Part shown: piece by piece, positions 8,501-17,326 of the stretch
Position numbering within the stretch: position 1 is the stretch's first letter
Layout of the letters: each line of letters opens with the position of its first letter
Source of the DNA: CAZGYE01 sp964530165
GTDB lineage: Bacteria > Planctomycetota > Planctomycetia > Planctomycetales > Planctomycetaceae
Reading direction: 5' to 3'
Length of the DNA: 34,992 nucleotides
NCBI GenBank assembly: GCA_964530165.1
Contig: CAZGYE010000021.1
Span: 1-34,992 of the forward strand
Position numbers and translations under genes: made by a program
Notes under the pieces: generated by a model
Told to the model about the DNA's origin: nothing
The model's database searches: none
Seen by the model: only the letters and a program-made list of their open reading frames with translations

Positions 8501-9608
8501 CGTCGTCGGCAAACCGTATCTCGAAATCAAATTCGACCGCGAGAAAATCGCCCGCTACGGCCTGACGATCCGTGACGTTCAGGACGTCGTCGAGGTGGCC
8601 ATTGGGGGGAAGCGCATCACGACGACGGTCGAAGGCCGAGAACGCTTTCCCGTCCGCGTTCGCTATCTGCGGGAGCTACGCAACGAGATCGAAACAATGA
8701 GCAAGATCCTGGTTCCCACCAAGGATGGGTCACAGATTCCACTTTCGCAGGTTGCCGAGATCACCTACCTTCGCGGACCGCAGGTCGTCAAGAGCGAGGA
8801 CACGTTCCTCGTCGCCTACGTCCTGTTCGACATGAAAGCCGGCGAAGCGGAAGTCGATGTCGTTGAAGACTGCCAGCGGTACCTGCAAGAAAAGTTAGAC
8901 AGCGGCGAGTTCATTCTACCGGCGGGCGTCAGCTTCAAGTTCGCCGGAAACTACGAAAACCAAATCCGTTCCCAGAAGACGCTCTCGATCGTGTTGCCCG
9001 TGGCGTTGTTCATCATCTTTTTGATTCTGTATTTCCAGTTCAAATCGGTGATCACCACGTCGCTGGTCTTCAGCGGGATTATCGTGGCCTGGTCGGGCGG
9101 CTTTCTGATGATCTGGCTTTACGGACAGCCGTGGTTCCTCGACTTTGATGTCTTCGGAACCGACATGCGGACGCTCTTCCAGGTGCACCCGATCAATCTG
9201 AGCGTGGCCATCTGGGTCGGCTTTCTCGCTTTGTTCGGGATCGCCAGCGATGACGGTGTGGTCATCGCGACGTACCTGGATCAAAGTTTTGGCAAACTCC
9301 GCATCGAGACAATTCAGAATGCCCGCGAAGCCACTGTCCTGGCGGGACAGCGGAGGTGCCGACCCTGTCTAATGACCATCGCAACCACCGTGCTCGCTCT
9401 GATTCCCGTGTTGACCTCAACCGGCCGGGGGGCCGACATTATGGTGCCAATGGCGATTCCCAGCTTCGGCGGCATGACCATCGCCATTATGACCATGCTG
9501 ATCGTCCCGGTGATCTACTGCCTGGTCAAAGAGGTCAAACTGAAATGGGGCATCGAAGATTCACTGTTTGCAGAGCACGCCGACAAGTCACCATCCTCAT
9601 CGGGTTAA
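5577..9608 (+). CDS. cusA: CusA-type heavy-metal efflux RND pump
   Basis: This inner-membrane proton-driven pump would move Cu(I)/Ag(I)-type ions out through the adaptor and outer-membrane channel. The 1343-aa product carries HME-RND hallmarks: VDAIPDIGENQ near residue 72, DVEDQISYPLT, then SYSFFGFSSIYVIF, the TM4 motif with acidic residue GTMVDMGIILCEN (about 497-509), and GIASDDGVVIATYLDQ near 1221. Canonical CusA is about 1050 aa; the excess lies mainly in a hydrophobic insert (about 600-700, apparently extra membrane segments) and in two periplasmic insertions (near 365-410 and 855-905). The start at 5577 has no strong Shine-Dalgarno; MSLLDKV at residue 24 is an alternative. It is separated from the adaptor gene by antisense genes, so it may have its own promoter. 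Confidence 0.95.
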   Translation: MSNAPSASNTTEEPPQPALVQQKMSLLDKVIRFCLENKLVVAMIVLGVIGWGVLVAPFDWEVGDLPRSPVPVDAIPDIGENQQIVFTEWMGRSPQDVEDQISYPLTVSLLGVPGVKTIRSYSFFGFSSIYVIFKEDVEFYWSRTRVLEKLNSLPAGTLPEGVQPALGPDSTPLGQIFWYTLEGRDPDGNPIGGWDLDELRTIQDWYVRYYLLSAEGISEVASVGGFVQEYQIDVDPDAMRAARVGLEDVFRAVRKSNIDVGARSIEINKTEYFIRGLGFIEQVSDVENSVVTVNDNIPIYIKNIAKVSLGPALRRGALDKGGAEACGGVVVVRYGYNPLEAIKNVKKMMRQTAAGLPTKAVVDYRKVTRQQIVDFAQSHGFEAFASVELNHEEWVKWLRSTPRDQWPDWINTSQVTVVPFYDRTGLIYETLGTLNTALVEEILVTVIVIIVSVLHLRSSVLISSLLPLAVLMCFIMMRTFHVDANIVALSGIAIAIGTMVDMGIILCENILRHLDEAHPDEDRLEVIFRASREVASAVLTAVSTTVVSFLPVFTMTGAEGKLFKPLAFTKTFALMASVIVALTIIPPMAHILFAGRVDSQKIKRILLSGLILVGIVAGFWLVWWAGLILVLLGTYHLAADTLPPRVRHYGPWMANTVAVLLVGVLLTDHWLPLGPEKGLVKNFVFVGGLIGGLLLFFQIFQRVIYVPLLRWCLAHKALFLSIPVVIIFLGGSVWLGFERVVGFVPWAAQRIGVDPTAVRELAVWKKGSATFPGLGKEFMPPLDEGSYLYMPTTMPHASIGEVMDVLSLQDKAIMAIPEVELAVGKLGRVESPLDPAPVSMIETVINYKPEYLTDKAGHRINYQYDNEKGEFVRKDGDLIPDPAGRPYRLWRDHIRKPDDIWKEIVDAAQIPGTTSAPRLQPIAARIVMLQSGMRAPMGVKIMGPDLETIERVGLQIERFLKEVPSVEAPAVIADRVVGKPYLEIKFDREKIARYGLTIRDVQDVVEVAIGGKRITTTVEGRERFPVRVRYLRELRNEIETMSKILVPTKDGSQIPLSQVAEITYLRGPQVVKSEDTFLVAYVLFDMKAGEAEVDVVEDCQRYLQEKLDSGEFILPAGVSFKFAGNYENQIRSQKTLSIVLPVALFIIFLILYFQFKSVITTSLVFSGIIVAWSGGFLMIWLYGQPWFLDFDVFGTDMRTLFQVHPINLSVAIWVGFLALFGIASDDGVVIATYLDQSFGKLRIETIQNAREATVLAGQRRCRPCLMTIATTVLALIPVLTSTGRGADIMVPMAIPSFGGMTIAIMTMLIVPVIYCLVKEVKLKWGIEDSLFAEHADKSPSSSG

Positions 9609-9755
9609 TCACTGCGACACGATTGCTCCAAGACCACCAATTGTTTCAAGCGCAACATTCGACAAAACCGATGTAAGACACAACACGCGGCAATGCTGCG
9701 CGTTGAACTCCTGAAGATTGAGTCAGTTCGGCAAACGTGAACGGAGACGCAAATT

Positions 9756-11222
9756 ATGCGGACACAACTGACGGCGTTTGGCGCAATCTGGGTTGTTGTG
9801 GCAGGTTGCGCCGGCCCGCCGCGACCGCATGCAGCCTATAATGAAACAAATGTTCAGGAAATAGACGTTCAGAAAACGGCGGACCAGGTGCAGCTCGTTG
9901 CGGCCGAGAGGGAACGCGACGAGCCGGCCACGCTGCCAACTGAAAGTGAACTGAACGGCCCGCACCCCGTCGATTTCTACGTGCGGATCGCCCTGGAACG
10001 GAATCCCGAGATCCGCGCCGCCAGTCGCCGCGCCGAAGCCCAACAAGAAGTCATCCCGCAAGTGACCGCTCTGGACGACCCGCTGCTGGGCGACACGTTT
10101 TGGCCCGTCACCGACAACAGCCCGCAAACCGCTTCGGGCCGCATGCCCAACACGTTGACGCTGTCGCAGCAGTTTCCCTGGTTCGGCAAGCTGCGGTTGA
10201 GGGGCGAAGTCGCCGAGCAGCAAACGAAAATCGCCCTCACCGATCTGGCCAAAGCGCAGTTGAAGGTCACCGAGGACGTCAAAATTGCGTATCACGAGCT
10301 GCAATTCCACCAGCGGGCGATCGACATCACTCTAGTCAACAAAGGGTTGCTCCGCGATCTGCGCAGCGCCGCCGAAGCGCGTCTGCGCGTCGGCGGCAGC
10401 CAGCAGGACGTGCTCCGCGCACTGTTGGAAGAGGATAAGATCGAGGATCGACTGATCGGACTCCGACGCGAGCTCGGCGTGGCGCAAGCGGACCTTGCCA
10501 AGCTCTTGCACACGTTGCCCGATACGCAGCCCAGAGCGCTCGAAGGGCCGGAGTCACTCTCAGCACCGGCTGAGCTGGCTCAACTCTACGAAGTCGCCGT
10601 CCGTTACCGTCCCGAATTGCACAAGCGATTGCACGCCATCATGCGAGACCAACGTGCCGAGGAGCTGGCCGAGCTCGATTACTATCCCGATCTCGTGTTG
10701 GGAGTCGGCTGGCAGGCGGTTACCACCGACGACTCTCTGTCTCCCGCCGCGAACGGACACGACAATGTCGGCTTCGGCGTCGGTGTGAATCTACCGATCT
10801 GGCGGGACAAACTGCGGGCCGGCGTGCGCGAGGCCGAACAGCGGGTCCTCGAGAGCACCCGCAGGTACGACGCAACTCGTGACGACACATTCCGGCTGAT
10901 CAAACGGCTTGTCGTCCAGACGCACGCCCTGGAACAACAGATTCGCTTGTTCAAGAATCAGCCCGACGGCCTCATCCCCAGGGCCGACCAAACACTGAAA
11001 CTTTCCACGGCGGGGTATCCGGGCGGCACGGTCGACTTTCCGCAGCTCATCGACGACTGGACCGATGTACTGGATTACCGAATTCAACTGGCACGTTTAG
11101 AGGCCAGCCTCGGCCAGACGCTGGCCTCGCTGGAACGGGTGGTCGGCCGCGAGCTGGCGTCGCTGAAGGAAATGGACGTCCCACCCAGTCCCGACCAGCC
11201 TCAGCAAGACGCCCCCGAGTGA
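9756..11222 (+). CDS. cusC: TolC/CusC-type outer-membrane efflux lipoprotein
   Basis: This is the outer-membrane channel of the tripartite metal pump. The 488-aa product has a short signal with lipobox VAGC (Cys18), so it is lipid-anchored. Two long alpha-helical repeats typical of outer-membrane efflux proteins are visible: the first around SQQFPWFGKLRLRGEVAEQQ, the second around GVGVNLPIWRDKLRAGVREA. The P-W-F/W-G-K-L and P-I-W motifs are usual in this family. The C-terminus is Pro/Gln-rich. It follows the pump gene by 147 bp on the same strand, and no terminator is seen between them, so co-transcription is likely. Substrate is inferred from the neighbouring pump. Confidence 0.92.
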   Translation: MRTQLTAFGAIWVVVAGCAGPPRPHAAYNETNVQEIDVQKTADQVQLVAAERERDEPATLPTESELNGPHPVDFYVRIALERNPEIRAASRRAEAQQEVIPQVTALDDPLLGDTFWPVTDNSPQTASGRMPNTLTLSQQFPWFGKLRLRGEVAEQQTKIALTDLAKAQLKVTEDVKIAYHELQFHQRAIDITLVNKGLLRDLRSAAEARLRVGGSQQDVLRALLEEDKIEDRLIGLRRELGVAQADLAKLLHTLPDTQPRALEGPESLSAPAELAQLYEVAVRYRPELHKRLHAIMRDQRAEELAELDYYPDLVLGVGWQAVTTDDSLSPAANGHDNVGFGVGVNLPIWRDKLRAGVREAEQRVLESTRRYDATRDDTFRLIKRLVVQTHALEQQIRLFKNQPDGLIPRADQTLKLSTAGYPGGTVDFPQLIDDWTDVLDYRIQLARLEASLGQTLASLERVVGRELASLKEMDVPPSPDQPQQDAPE

Positions 11223-11311
11223 TAAAAGAGGCCGCTCACCCGCGTGATCCATAGGCTGTCGTCGTGCCAACCAAGCCGACAACTTGTTGTCGGAATCACG
11301 CAGCGTCGCCG

Positions 11312-11752
11312 TCAAATGATGCAGGCCCTTCGGTTCCGTAGGGGAGTGCTCGGTTGCTGCTTCGCAGCGGTCGCCGCCACTACGGGCGGCGTGGCTCCGC
11401 CCGCCATCGCCTGCAGGTCTGCGGCGATGTCCTTGAAGCGTTGGCCGCGTGGTTTGCCGTCGCAGTTCTCGCCGGGCTTCAGTAGATCGCACATGCCGAC
11501 CAGGTTACCGTTTCGTCCGCAGCCGTACTCATGACACTGCCAACGTTTCACGCCGTCGGTTTGCACCGCGACCGCTCGATCGCCGGTCGCTTTCTCTTTC
11601 CCGCAGTTAAACTCGCACGCCATCCGCACTTCGGAGCCGGCCTGCTTGAGTAGAGCCTCGACGCCGTAGTAGGCGAGCACCGTTTCGAGCGGAATCTGTT
11701 CTTGCAGTGCGTCTACGTTCACGAAGCCTTTGCGTCTTTCTGCGGTTGCCAT
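11312..11752 (-). pseudogene. Primase-like zinc-finger protein, probably truncated and frameshifted
   Basis: The N-terminus resembles the zinc-binding domain of DnaG/CHC2-type primases: PLETVLAYYGVEALL, CEFNCGKEK, then WQCHEYGCGRNGNLVGM. Only 146 residues are open. After TPLRN the frame turns to RRACII and stops. The neighbouring frame continues with EPKGLHHLTATLRDSD, which reads like the natural continuation, so a one-base shift near 11340 is likely. No catalytic TOPRIM or helicase portion follows, because the cus outer-membrane gene ends at 11222. The gene is divergent from the replication-relaxation gene, a common plasmid or element replication arrangement. It may be a working short protein, but a truncated replication gene fits better. 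Confidence 0.5.
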
Positions 11753-11785
11753 CCTGCGGGAATGGAGCGTGAAATAAAGGCGGAC

Positions 11786-12697
11786 ATGGTATCATACGGC
11801 TCCGACGTGTCCAGTAGCACTGCCAAACGTCGGGTTGCCGTCACCGAAAGGGACCGTGACCTGTTTTCCGCGTTGTATCGTTCGCCACTGACGGCGGAGC
11901 AAATCTTCAAATTGAGCGAAACGTTCGCCGAACCGTTCCCGACACTTCGCCGCACACAGGCACGGCTGGGGCAGCTCGCTGCAAGTGGCATGTTGCATGC
12001 GTGGCGATATGCGACGATGGGGCAGGGGAGTGCTCCGCACTACTACAAGCTCAGTCCGGAAACGTTCCGGCTTCTGTTCGGCGACAAGGCCGTGCTCCCA
12101 TCGAAACGTTTTTTGCACGAAGTGAAGGTAAGTCAGCACGAGCACAAGCGATTGCTCGGCGACTTCACCGTGCACACGGCCGTCGCCGCTCATCGCCGCG
12201 GCCTTTCGTTCGTGTACTTTCACCCGGAGAACACGCACCGGATTGAAACTGCCGACGGAACAATCTTTCCCGACCAGGCGTTCGGCCTGCATCTGCCGCC
12301 GTCGACGCAGCTCAATTATTACGTCGAGCTGGACAACTCGACGGAGCCGATCCGATCGACCGACCGGATGGATAGTTGGCAGAACCGACTGCGGCGGTAC
12401 TACCAAAACGAAGCCAACAGCATCGAACGTTCCCGGCTGATCATTGTGAGCACGAAGAACGGCAGCCGGCTGGCCAACATTCTCGACCTGGCTCGCAGAT
12501 TGAATCCGAACCTGTCGTATTCAATGGCCGTTGGCGTCATTCTCTCCGACTACCTGGCCGAGTCCGATCCGTTTTTCGTTCCGTGCTTCCGCGACCAGCA
12601 CAACCAACGTGTGCCGCTCATCAGGGCATTTGCGGGCACGGCTGCGGTCATGCTACCCTCCGCACCTGATCGGCAGGCCTCCGCTCTGATGGTGTGA
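11786..12697 (+). CDS. Replication-relaxation family protein
   Basis: The product (303 aa from the ATG at 11786) begins with a winged-helix-like region: RRVAVTERDRDLFSALYRSPLTAEQIFKL, given here only as its key positions RDLF, LTAEQ and the following RRTQARLGQL. This pattern is typical of the replication-relaxation family found on plasmids and integrated elements of GC-rich bacteria. The second half is alpha/beta with YVELDNSTEPI and a basic stretch SWQNRLRRYY, as in that family. An in-frame ATG at 11762 is an alternative start; the divergent gene starts only 10 bp from it, so 11786 leaves more room. Pairing with the downstream TraG-like ATPase suggests a DNA-processing role in mobilisation or replication; this is inferred. 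Confidence 0.75.
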   Translation: MVSYGSDVSSSTAKRRVAVTERDRDLFSALYRSPLTAEQIFKLSETFAEPFPTLRRTQARLGQLAASGMLHAWRYATMGQGSAPHYYKLSPETFRLLFGDKAVLPSKRFLHEVKVSQHEHKRLLGDFTVHTAVAAHRRGLSFVYFHPENTHRIETADGTIFPDQAFGLHLPPSTQLNYYVELDNSTEPIRSTDRMDSWQNRLRRYYQNEANSIERSRLIIVSTKNGSRLANILDLARRLNPNLSYSMAVGVILSDYLAESDPFFVPCFRDQHNQRVPLIRAFAGTAAVMLPSAPDRQASALMV

Positions 12698-12929
12698 GAG
12701 GCAGTTTGCCGGCTCCCCCCACCGCCGCGATTTCCGACCTTTGGCCGGATCGCCCACGGACGGGGCATCACCGCTGAGACGATGGCTACGACCAGGCCCC
12801 GCCGAGGATTGTACGCACATTCCGAGGCGGGTGTTTTTGTTATTGCATGTTGTTTTCTGTACGATGCATTGTGTACAAGCTCTTCAGATACGAATTGCAA
12901 AACTGATTTACGTTTGGGCGGTCCCTGTA

Positions 12930-14642
12930 ATGATTCACAGTGCTGTTATCAGAGGACTCGACGCCATTCTCATTGAGGTGGAGGTTGGCATTCTCCAGAA
13001 CCAACGGTCTGGCCTTGCGATAGTCGGTCTCGGAAAACGCGAAGTCCAGGAAAGCGGTTTACGTGTCCAGAACGCTTTTCAAAACTCAGGTTTCCATTGG
13101 CCAGGCGGCTTGATTTCGGTGAATCTTGCTCCGGCTGATATTCCGAAGGAAGGCACAACAATTGAGCTTGCCCTTGCCTTGGGCATCCTCCAGGCTAGTA
13201 GCCAACTCACGATCGATCTTGACGCTCCACTTTACGCGATCGGAGAGATGAGTCTCGATGGCAGTCTCAAACTCGCGAGGGGTGCTTTGCGGATCGCACA
13301 GGCAATTCCGGATGGCAGTATCGTTGTTGCACCAGCACAAAATGAACACGAGCTTGCTCTCCTGCGTCAAATGAAAGATGCCAACAAGAACTACAAACCC
13401 TACGTCGTTTCGGACCTGAACTCCGCTGTCGACGTTGTCCAAGGTCTCAAGCGTCCTTTGGCGAAGACCACAAAAGAGAACCTCCGTCCGGCCTTCAGTG
13501 CAGGTAAAGACTTCGCACAGATCAAGGGTCAAAAACGGGCGAAACGTGCCTTGGAAGTAGCGGCTGCCGGTGGTCACAACGTGCTTCTCATTGGTCCTCC
13601 TGGTGAGGGAAAGAGCCTGATGGCGAAGGCTCTCCCAACCATTTTGCCTCGACTTACCCCGCAAGAGATTATTGAACTGACTGGCATATACAGTGCCTCC
13701 GCAAAACTTCCATCAAGCGATTCGATCATCTTGGAAAGGCCATGTCGAGCAGTGCATCACACCACCTCGCGGCAAGCTCTCGTTGGAGGCGGTCCCAAAT
13801 TTCCACTTCCTGGTGAGATTACGCTTGCCCACCGAGGGGTACTTTTCCTTGACGAAATACTTGAGTTTGGACCTTCCCTACTCGAAACACTTCGACAGCC
13901 TCTTGAAGATGGAAGCATCCACCTGCAGAGAACCGGTGGCTCTGCCGAATATCCTTGTGAAGTGATTTTGGCTGCAGCAATGAATCCGTGTCGTTGCGGC
14001 ATGGACGGAGAGTTTATTTGTTCTCGCTGCAATCGCCGTTTGTCCTTCGATCACTCTGAATGTCCGGATTGTTCGTCTCAAGAACGTCGTCCCCTTTGTA
14101 CCTGCACGGACCATGAGAAACGCCGCTACAAAGCTCGTCTCAGCGGTCCTATCCGAGATCGCATTGATCTTGTCGTTCGCGTTGGTGCCCTGTCGCCAGA
14201 AGACCGCGAATCTTCGCGTACTGCCGAGTCTTCGAGAGTTATTCGCAAGCGTGTCGAGGAAGCACGCCAAATACAGCATCGCCGCTTCGAGGGGAAGTCT
14301 CCTAATCTCGTAAATGCACGAATTCCAGGCGGGTACGTCGACGACTTCTGCGACCTTCACACGTCAGCACGGACCGCGATGCACGAAGTCAACAAGCGTA
14401 TTCACGAACTGTCAACGCGTGGCTACGACAAATTACTGAAAGTTGCTCGCACGTTGGCTGACCTCAATAAATCGTCTCAAATTTATAAGAAACACATCGT
14501 TGAAGCCGCAGAGCTTTGTGATCATGAGGACGTCCGCGATTTCCTCCTTGAGGAGGCTGACGTTGAACCTTGCCCTTCATGTGGTGAGGCAATTGAACCT
14601 CGACATCACTTCTGCCCGAGTTGCGGCCACGTCCTTCAATGA
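12930..14642 (+). CDS. comM: ComM/YifB-like Mg-chelatase-type AAA+ ATPase with extra zinc clusters
   Basis: ComM-type proteins are hexameric AAA+ helicases that promote branch migration during uptake and integration of DNA. The 570-aa product has the N-terminal domain (FxxVGL-type IVGLGKREVQESGLRVQ, about 31-47), Walker A GPPGEGKS (222-229), Walker B VLFLDE (304-309) and the MNPCRCG motif (351-357). Unusually, a Cys-rich insert follows (about 354-391; CSRCNRR, CPDCSS, CTCTD), and a C-terminal zinc ribbon ends the protein (548-567; CPSCGEA, CPSCGHV). Usual ComM is about 500 aa. I start at 12930 because homology begins at MIHSAV; a longer frame to 12741 adds a non-family extension. No good Shine-Dalgarno is seen. 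Base use looks more AT-rich than the cus genes. Confidence 0.85.
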   Translation: MIHSAVIRGLDAILIEVEVGILQNQRSGLAIVGLGKREVQESGLRVQNAFQNSGFHWPGGLISVNLAPADIPKEGTTIELALALGILQASSQLTIDLDAPLYAIGEMSLDGSLKLARGALRIAQAIPDGSIVVAPAQNEHELALLRQMKDANKNYKPYVVSDLNSAVDVVQGLKRPLAKTTKENLRPAFSAGKDFAQIKGQKRAKRALEVAAAGGHNVLLIGPPGEGKSLMAKALPTILPRLTPQEIIELTGIYSASAKLPSSDSIILERPCRAVHHTTSRQALVGGGPKFPLPGEITLAHRGVLFLDEILEFGPSLLETLRQPLEDGSIHLQRTGGSAEYPCEVILAAAMNPCRCGMDGEFICSRCNRRLSFDHSECPDCSSQERRPLCTCTDHEKRRYKARLSGPIRDRIDLVVRVGALSPEDRESSRTAESSRVIRKRVEEARQIQHRRFEGKSPNLVNARIPGGYVDDFCDLHTSARTAMHEVNKRIHELSTRGYDKLLKVARTLADLNKSSQIYKKHIVEAAELCDHEDVRDFLLEEADVEPCPSCGEAIEPRHHFCPSCGHVLQ

Positions 14643-14650
14643 GCTTCTGC

Positions 14651-14656
14651 TATACT
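14651..14656 (+). promoter_or_regulatory. TGC-extended -10 box before the TraG-like gene
   Basis: TATACT preceded by TGC lies 7 bases before the ATG at 14664 and after the ComM stop codon at 14640-14642. A transcript from it would start at or very near the ATG, giving a leaderless mRNA. The same TGCTAT core precedes the genes at 19018 and 26131. No clear -35 is visible. Confidence 0.45.
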
Positions 14657-14663
14657 TCGCCCG

Positions 14664-16931
14664 ATGCTCCTTGCCATCAGCTCGCCGGCTGACAATGAAC
14701 GAGGGGCTGTCTATTGCGAGCAAGTGCTCGCTGCGTTGCACCAGGCGAACCGTCGTCGTTTGCCTCTCAGCTTGATTTTCGGTCGGCACGATCAGACCGT
14801 TGGTCTGTATTGTCGTGTGCCAGCTCAGCTCGAAAGCACGTTTCGGCAACAACTGATTGCCCGCTATCACGATTGCGATCTGACGGAACTGCCCGACGAT
14901 GCGTTGAACGCTCCCGCAGAGAGAACGACCGTCTCACTTGATTTGCGGTTGCGTCCGGACATCTTTCCGATGCTCCGGCATCCGCAATTTGAAGATGCCA
15001 TCGAGCGTACAACGGTCGATCCGTTGAGTGGTTTGCTGGGAGCGGTTGCTCCGCAGGGCAGAGGAGAGGTTGACGCTTTGATCGAGATCACCGTGCGTCC
15101 GGCTCGCCGCCGGCGACGTCGACAGGCCCGCCGCAGCGTGGAGTTGCTCAACAAACCGTTTCTGCGATCGCACCGACGCATTGCCCATGCGTTCGCTTTG
15201 ACCGCTTCGCGGTCGCGAACGCTTTGCATGTGTGCCTGGCTGACCGGTTTGTTTGCGAATGCTCGTTTCCAACAGCATGATCCGCTGGCAACATCCGCCA
15301 GCCGGCAACATGACCGTGAGGACGAATTGCAGGCTGCGTATGGCAAGGTCGGCCGAGGCCGACATCTGTTTGAGACGCACATTCGGATCACGGCTACCGC
15401 AGTAGAGCACGATGACCTTCGGCGGGCGAAGGCGAAGCTCCGTGATGTTGCCGCTGCGTTCGCACAGTTTAATGGGCTGGCGACGTTTCACATCGCCCGC
15501 CGACCTTTGGTCGCAAGTCGTTCCGGGTTTCTGCTGAGTGACGAAGAGCTGGCAACGATCTGGCACCCGGCGATCACCACTGTTCAGGCACCGGCGATCA
15601 CCCGCAGTCCGTTCCGGCGGATGGAACCACCTGCCAAGATACCCCTCAAAGGAAGGGGGACGGACGGTGTGACCGAGCTGGGCCGGCTGACGTACCAGGA
15701 CCGGGGAGACGTGTTTGGGCTTCGCGTCGATGATCGGCTTCGGCACCTGGCCATCATCGGCAAGACCGGCATGGGAAAATCGACACTGCTTCGGAACATG
15801 ATCGCGTCCGACATGCGTGCCGGCCGGGGCGTTGCGTTGATTGATCCGCATGGCGACCTGGCTGAAAGTGTGCTGGCCCTCGTGCCGAGGCACCGCACCA
15901 ACGACGTCGTCGCATTCGACGCCGGCGACCGTGCGTACCCGCTTGCATTCAATCCGCTGGCATTCCGTGGAACGGGACAACGCACGCACGTAGCGTCGGG
16001 CATTGTCTCTGTGTTCAAGAAGGTGCACAGCGATAGTTGGGGACCACGACTGGAGAACCTGCTTCGCTTCACCATGCTGGCACTTTTGGAAGTGCCCGGC
16101 ACAACGATGGTGTCGATCCTTCGCATGCTCAACAACGAACAATATCGGCAGGGGATTCTCGCCCGCGTCACCGATCCGGCCGTTGCTGATTTCTGGAACC
16201 GGGACTTCGCCAACTGGAACGAGCGATACCGGGGCGAAGCCGTGGCACCAATCCAGAACAAAGCGGGACAGCTCATTGCCCATCCGATCCTGCGATCGAT
16301 TCTCGGTCAGCCGAAGAGCACCCTCGACCTGCGGGACGTGATGGATGACGGTCGCATTCTTATCTGCAACCTCAGCAAAGGCAAAATCGGGGAAGACGGC
16401 TCGGCGATGCTGGGATCGCTGCTGGTGACGTCGCTGCAGCTTGCAGCCATGAGCCGGGCCGACGTCGCCGAGCAAGACCGCCGGTCGTTCTTCCTGTACG
16501 TCGATGAGTTCCAGAACTTTGCGACCGATTCGTTCGCAACGATTCTCTCCGAAGCCCGCAAGTATGGCCTGGCACTGACGATCGCCAACCAGTTCGTCGA
16601 ACAGATGGAAGAGGGGACTGCCGCCGCCGTGTTCGGGAACATCGGGAGCCTGCTTGCGTTCCAATGCGGAGCCAGCGACGCCGAGTTCCTCTCGGAACAG
16701 TTCGCCGGCAAGGTGCAGACCGACGACCTGATCGCGTTGCCTGCATTCAATGCGTACGTCCGGCTGCACGGCACACCCGACCGGCCGTTCTCAATGGAGA
16801 CGTTGCCGCCGCCACACGTGCATCCGAGAACCAAACGACCGCAGAAGATTCAACGGGCATCGAGGCGACGATACGCACGGCCGGCAGAGCAGGTAGAGGG
16901 GGAGATAGCGAAGGCGTTTGCGTATGCGTGA
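14664..16931 (+). CDS. TraG/VirD4-like type IV DNA-translocation ATPase
   Basis: The 755-aa product is a DUF87/TraM-recognition-type ATPase related to coupling proteins that pump DNA in conjugation. Residues about 364-374 contain Walker A (IGKTGMGKST), followed by RGVALIDPHGDLAES. The TraM-recognition-like segment ILICNLSKGKIGED and Walker B FFLYVDEFQNF (about 610-620) follow. No N-terminal membrane helices are apparent, unlike VirD4; the first 300 residues are a soluble region of unknown fold. The ATG at 14664 directly follows a TGCTATACT box, suggesting leaderless translation. With the replication-relaxation protein it probably forms the DNA-mobilisation core of the element. A non-conjugative DNA-handling ATPase is the alternative. 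Confidence 0.85.
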   Translation: MLLAISSPADNERGAVYCEQVLAALHQANRRRLPLSLIFGRHDQTVGLYCRVPAQLESTFRQQLIARYHDCDLTELPDDALNAPAERTTVSLDLRLRPDIFPMLRHPQFEDAIERTTVDPLSGLLGAVAPQGRGEVDALIEITVRPARRRRRRQARRSVELLNKPFLRSHRRIAHAFALTASRSRTLCMCAWLTGLFANARFQQHDPLATSASRQHDREDELQAAYGKVGRGRHLFETHIRITATAVEHDDLRRAKAKLRDVAAAFAQFNGLATFHIARRPLVASRSGFLLSDEELATIWHPAITTVQAPAITRSPFRRMEPPAKIPLKGRGTDGVTELGRLTYQDRGDVFGLRVDDRLRHLAIIGKTGMGKSTLLRNMIASDMRAGRGVALIDPHGDLAESVLALVPRHRTNDVVAFDAGDRAYPLAFNPLAFRGTGQRTHVASGIVSVFKKVHSDSWGPRLENLLRFTMLALLEVPGTTMVSILRMLNNEQYRQGILARVTDPAVADFWNRDFANWNERYRGEAVAPIQNKAGQLIAHPILRSILGQPKSTLDLRDVMDDGRILICNLSKGKIGEDGSAMLGSLLVTSLQLAAMSRADVAEQDRRSFFLYVDEFQNFATDSFATILSEARKYGLALTIANQFVEQMEEGTAAAVFGNIGSLLAFQCGASDAEFLSEQFAGKVQTDDLIALPAFNAYVRLHGTPDRPFSMETLPPPHVHPRTKRPQKIQRASRRRYARPAEQVEGEIAKAFAYA

Positions 16932-16977
16932 AGACCTTGCAAGAAGACCAGGGGACACGTAGGCTGTGCACCCCATC

Positions 16978-17259
16978 ATGGCAGACGACCAGGACATCAC
17001 ACCGGCCATCCTGCTTGAGCATATGCAGGGCATGAAGAAAGAACTCAAGGAAGACATCGCCGGCGTTCGAGGAGACGTCGCCGGCGTTCAGAAAAGCGTG
17101 ACGGAGCTGGATCATAAGCTGGATGGTGTCGAGACTCGGCTTTCCAGTCAGATTGATGCCATCGACAAACGCCTGGATGCAGTCGAACTTGAGCAGCTAC
17201 CGCAGCGTGTCGATCGCATCGAAGAGCATCTTGATTTGCCGTCATTCCAGGCAGCCTGA
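16978..17259 (+). CDS. Small coiled-coil protein
   Basis: The 93-aa product is almost entirely a predicted coiled coil: heptad-like repeats run from about residue 20 to 85 (DIAGVRGDVAGVQKSV, DHKLDGVETRLSSQID, DKRLDAVELEQL). It has no signal peptide or catalytic motif. It starts 46 bp after the TraG-like gene on the same strand, so it is probably in the same transcript. I use the ATG at 16978 (MADDQD); an in-frame ATG at 16966 would add four residues. Such proteins are common beside element ATPases, but the function is unknown. Confidence 0.6.
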   Translation: MADDQDITPAILLEHMQGMKKELKEDIAGVRGDVAGVQKSVTELDHKLDGVETRLSSQIDAIDKRLDAVELEQLPQRVDRIEEHLDLPSFQAA

Positions 17260-17326
17260 TCCCTATGATTTTGTTTCGAGGCGATTTCTTGTCTTCGGCC
17301 GGCTCCGTCCGGCCTGCTGACGATCA

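Noticed and set aside
14934..16769. 611-codon open frame on the minus strand
   Set aside because: It is antisense to the TraG-like ATPase gene, which has clear Walker motifs; the antisense product has no recognisable domain and arises from GC-rich codon use.
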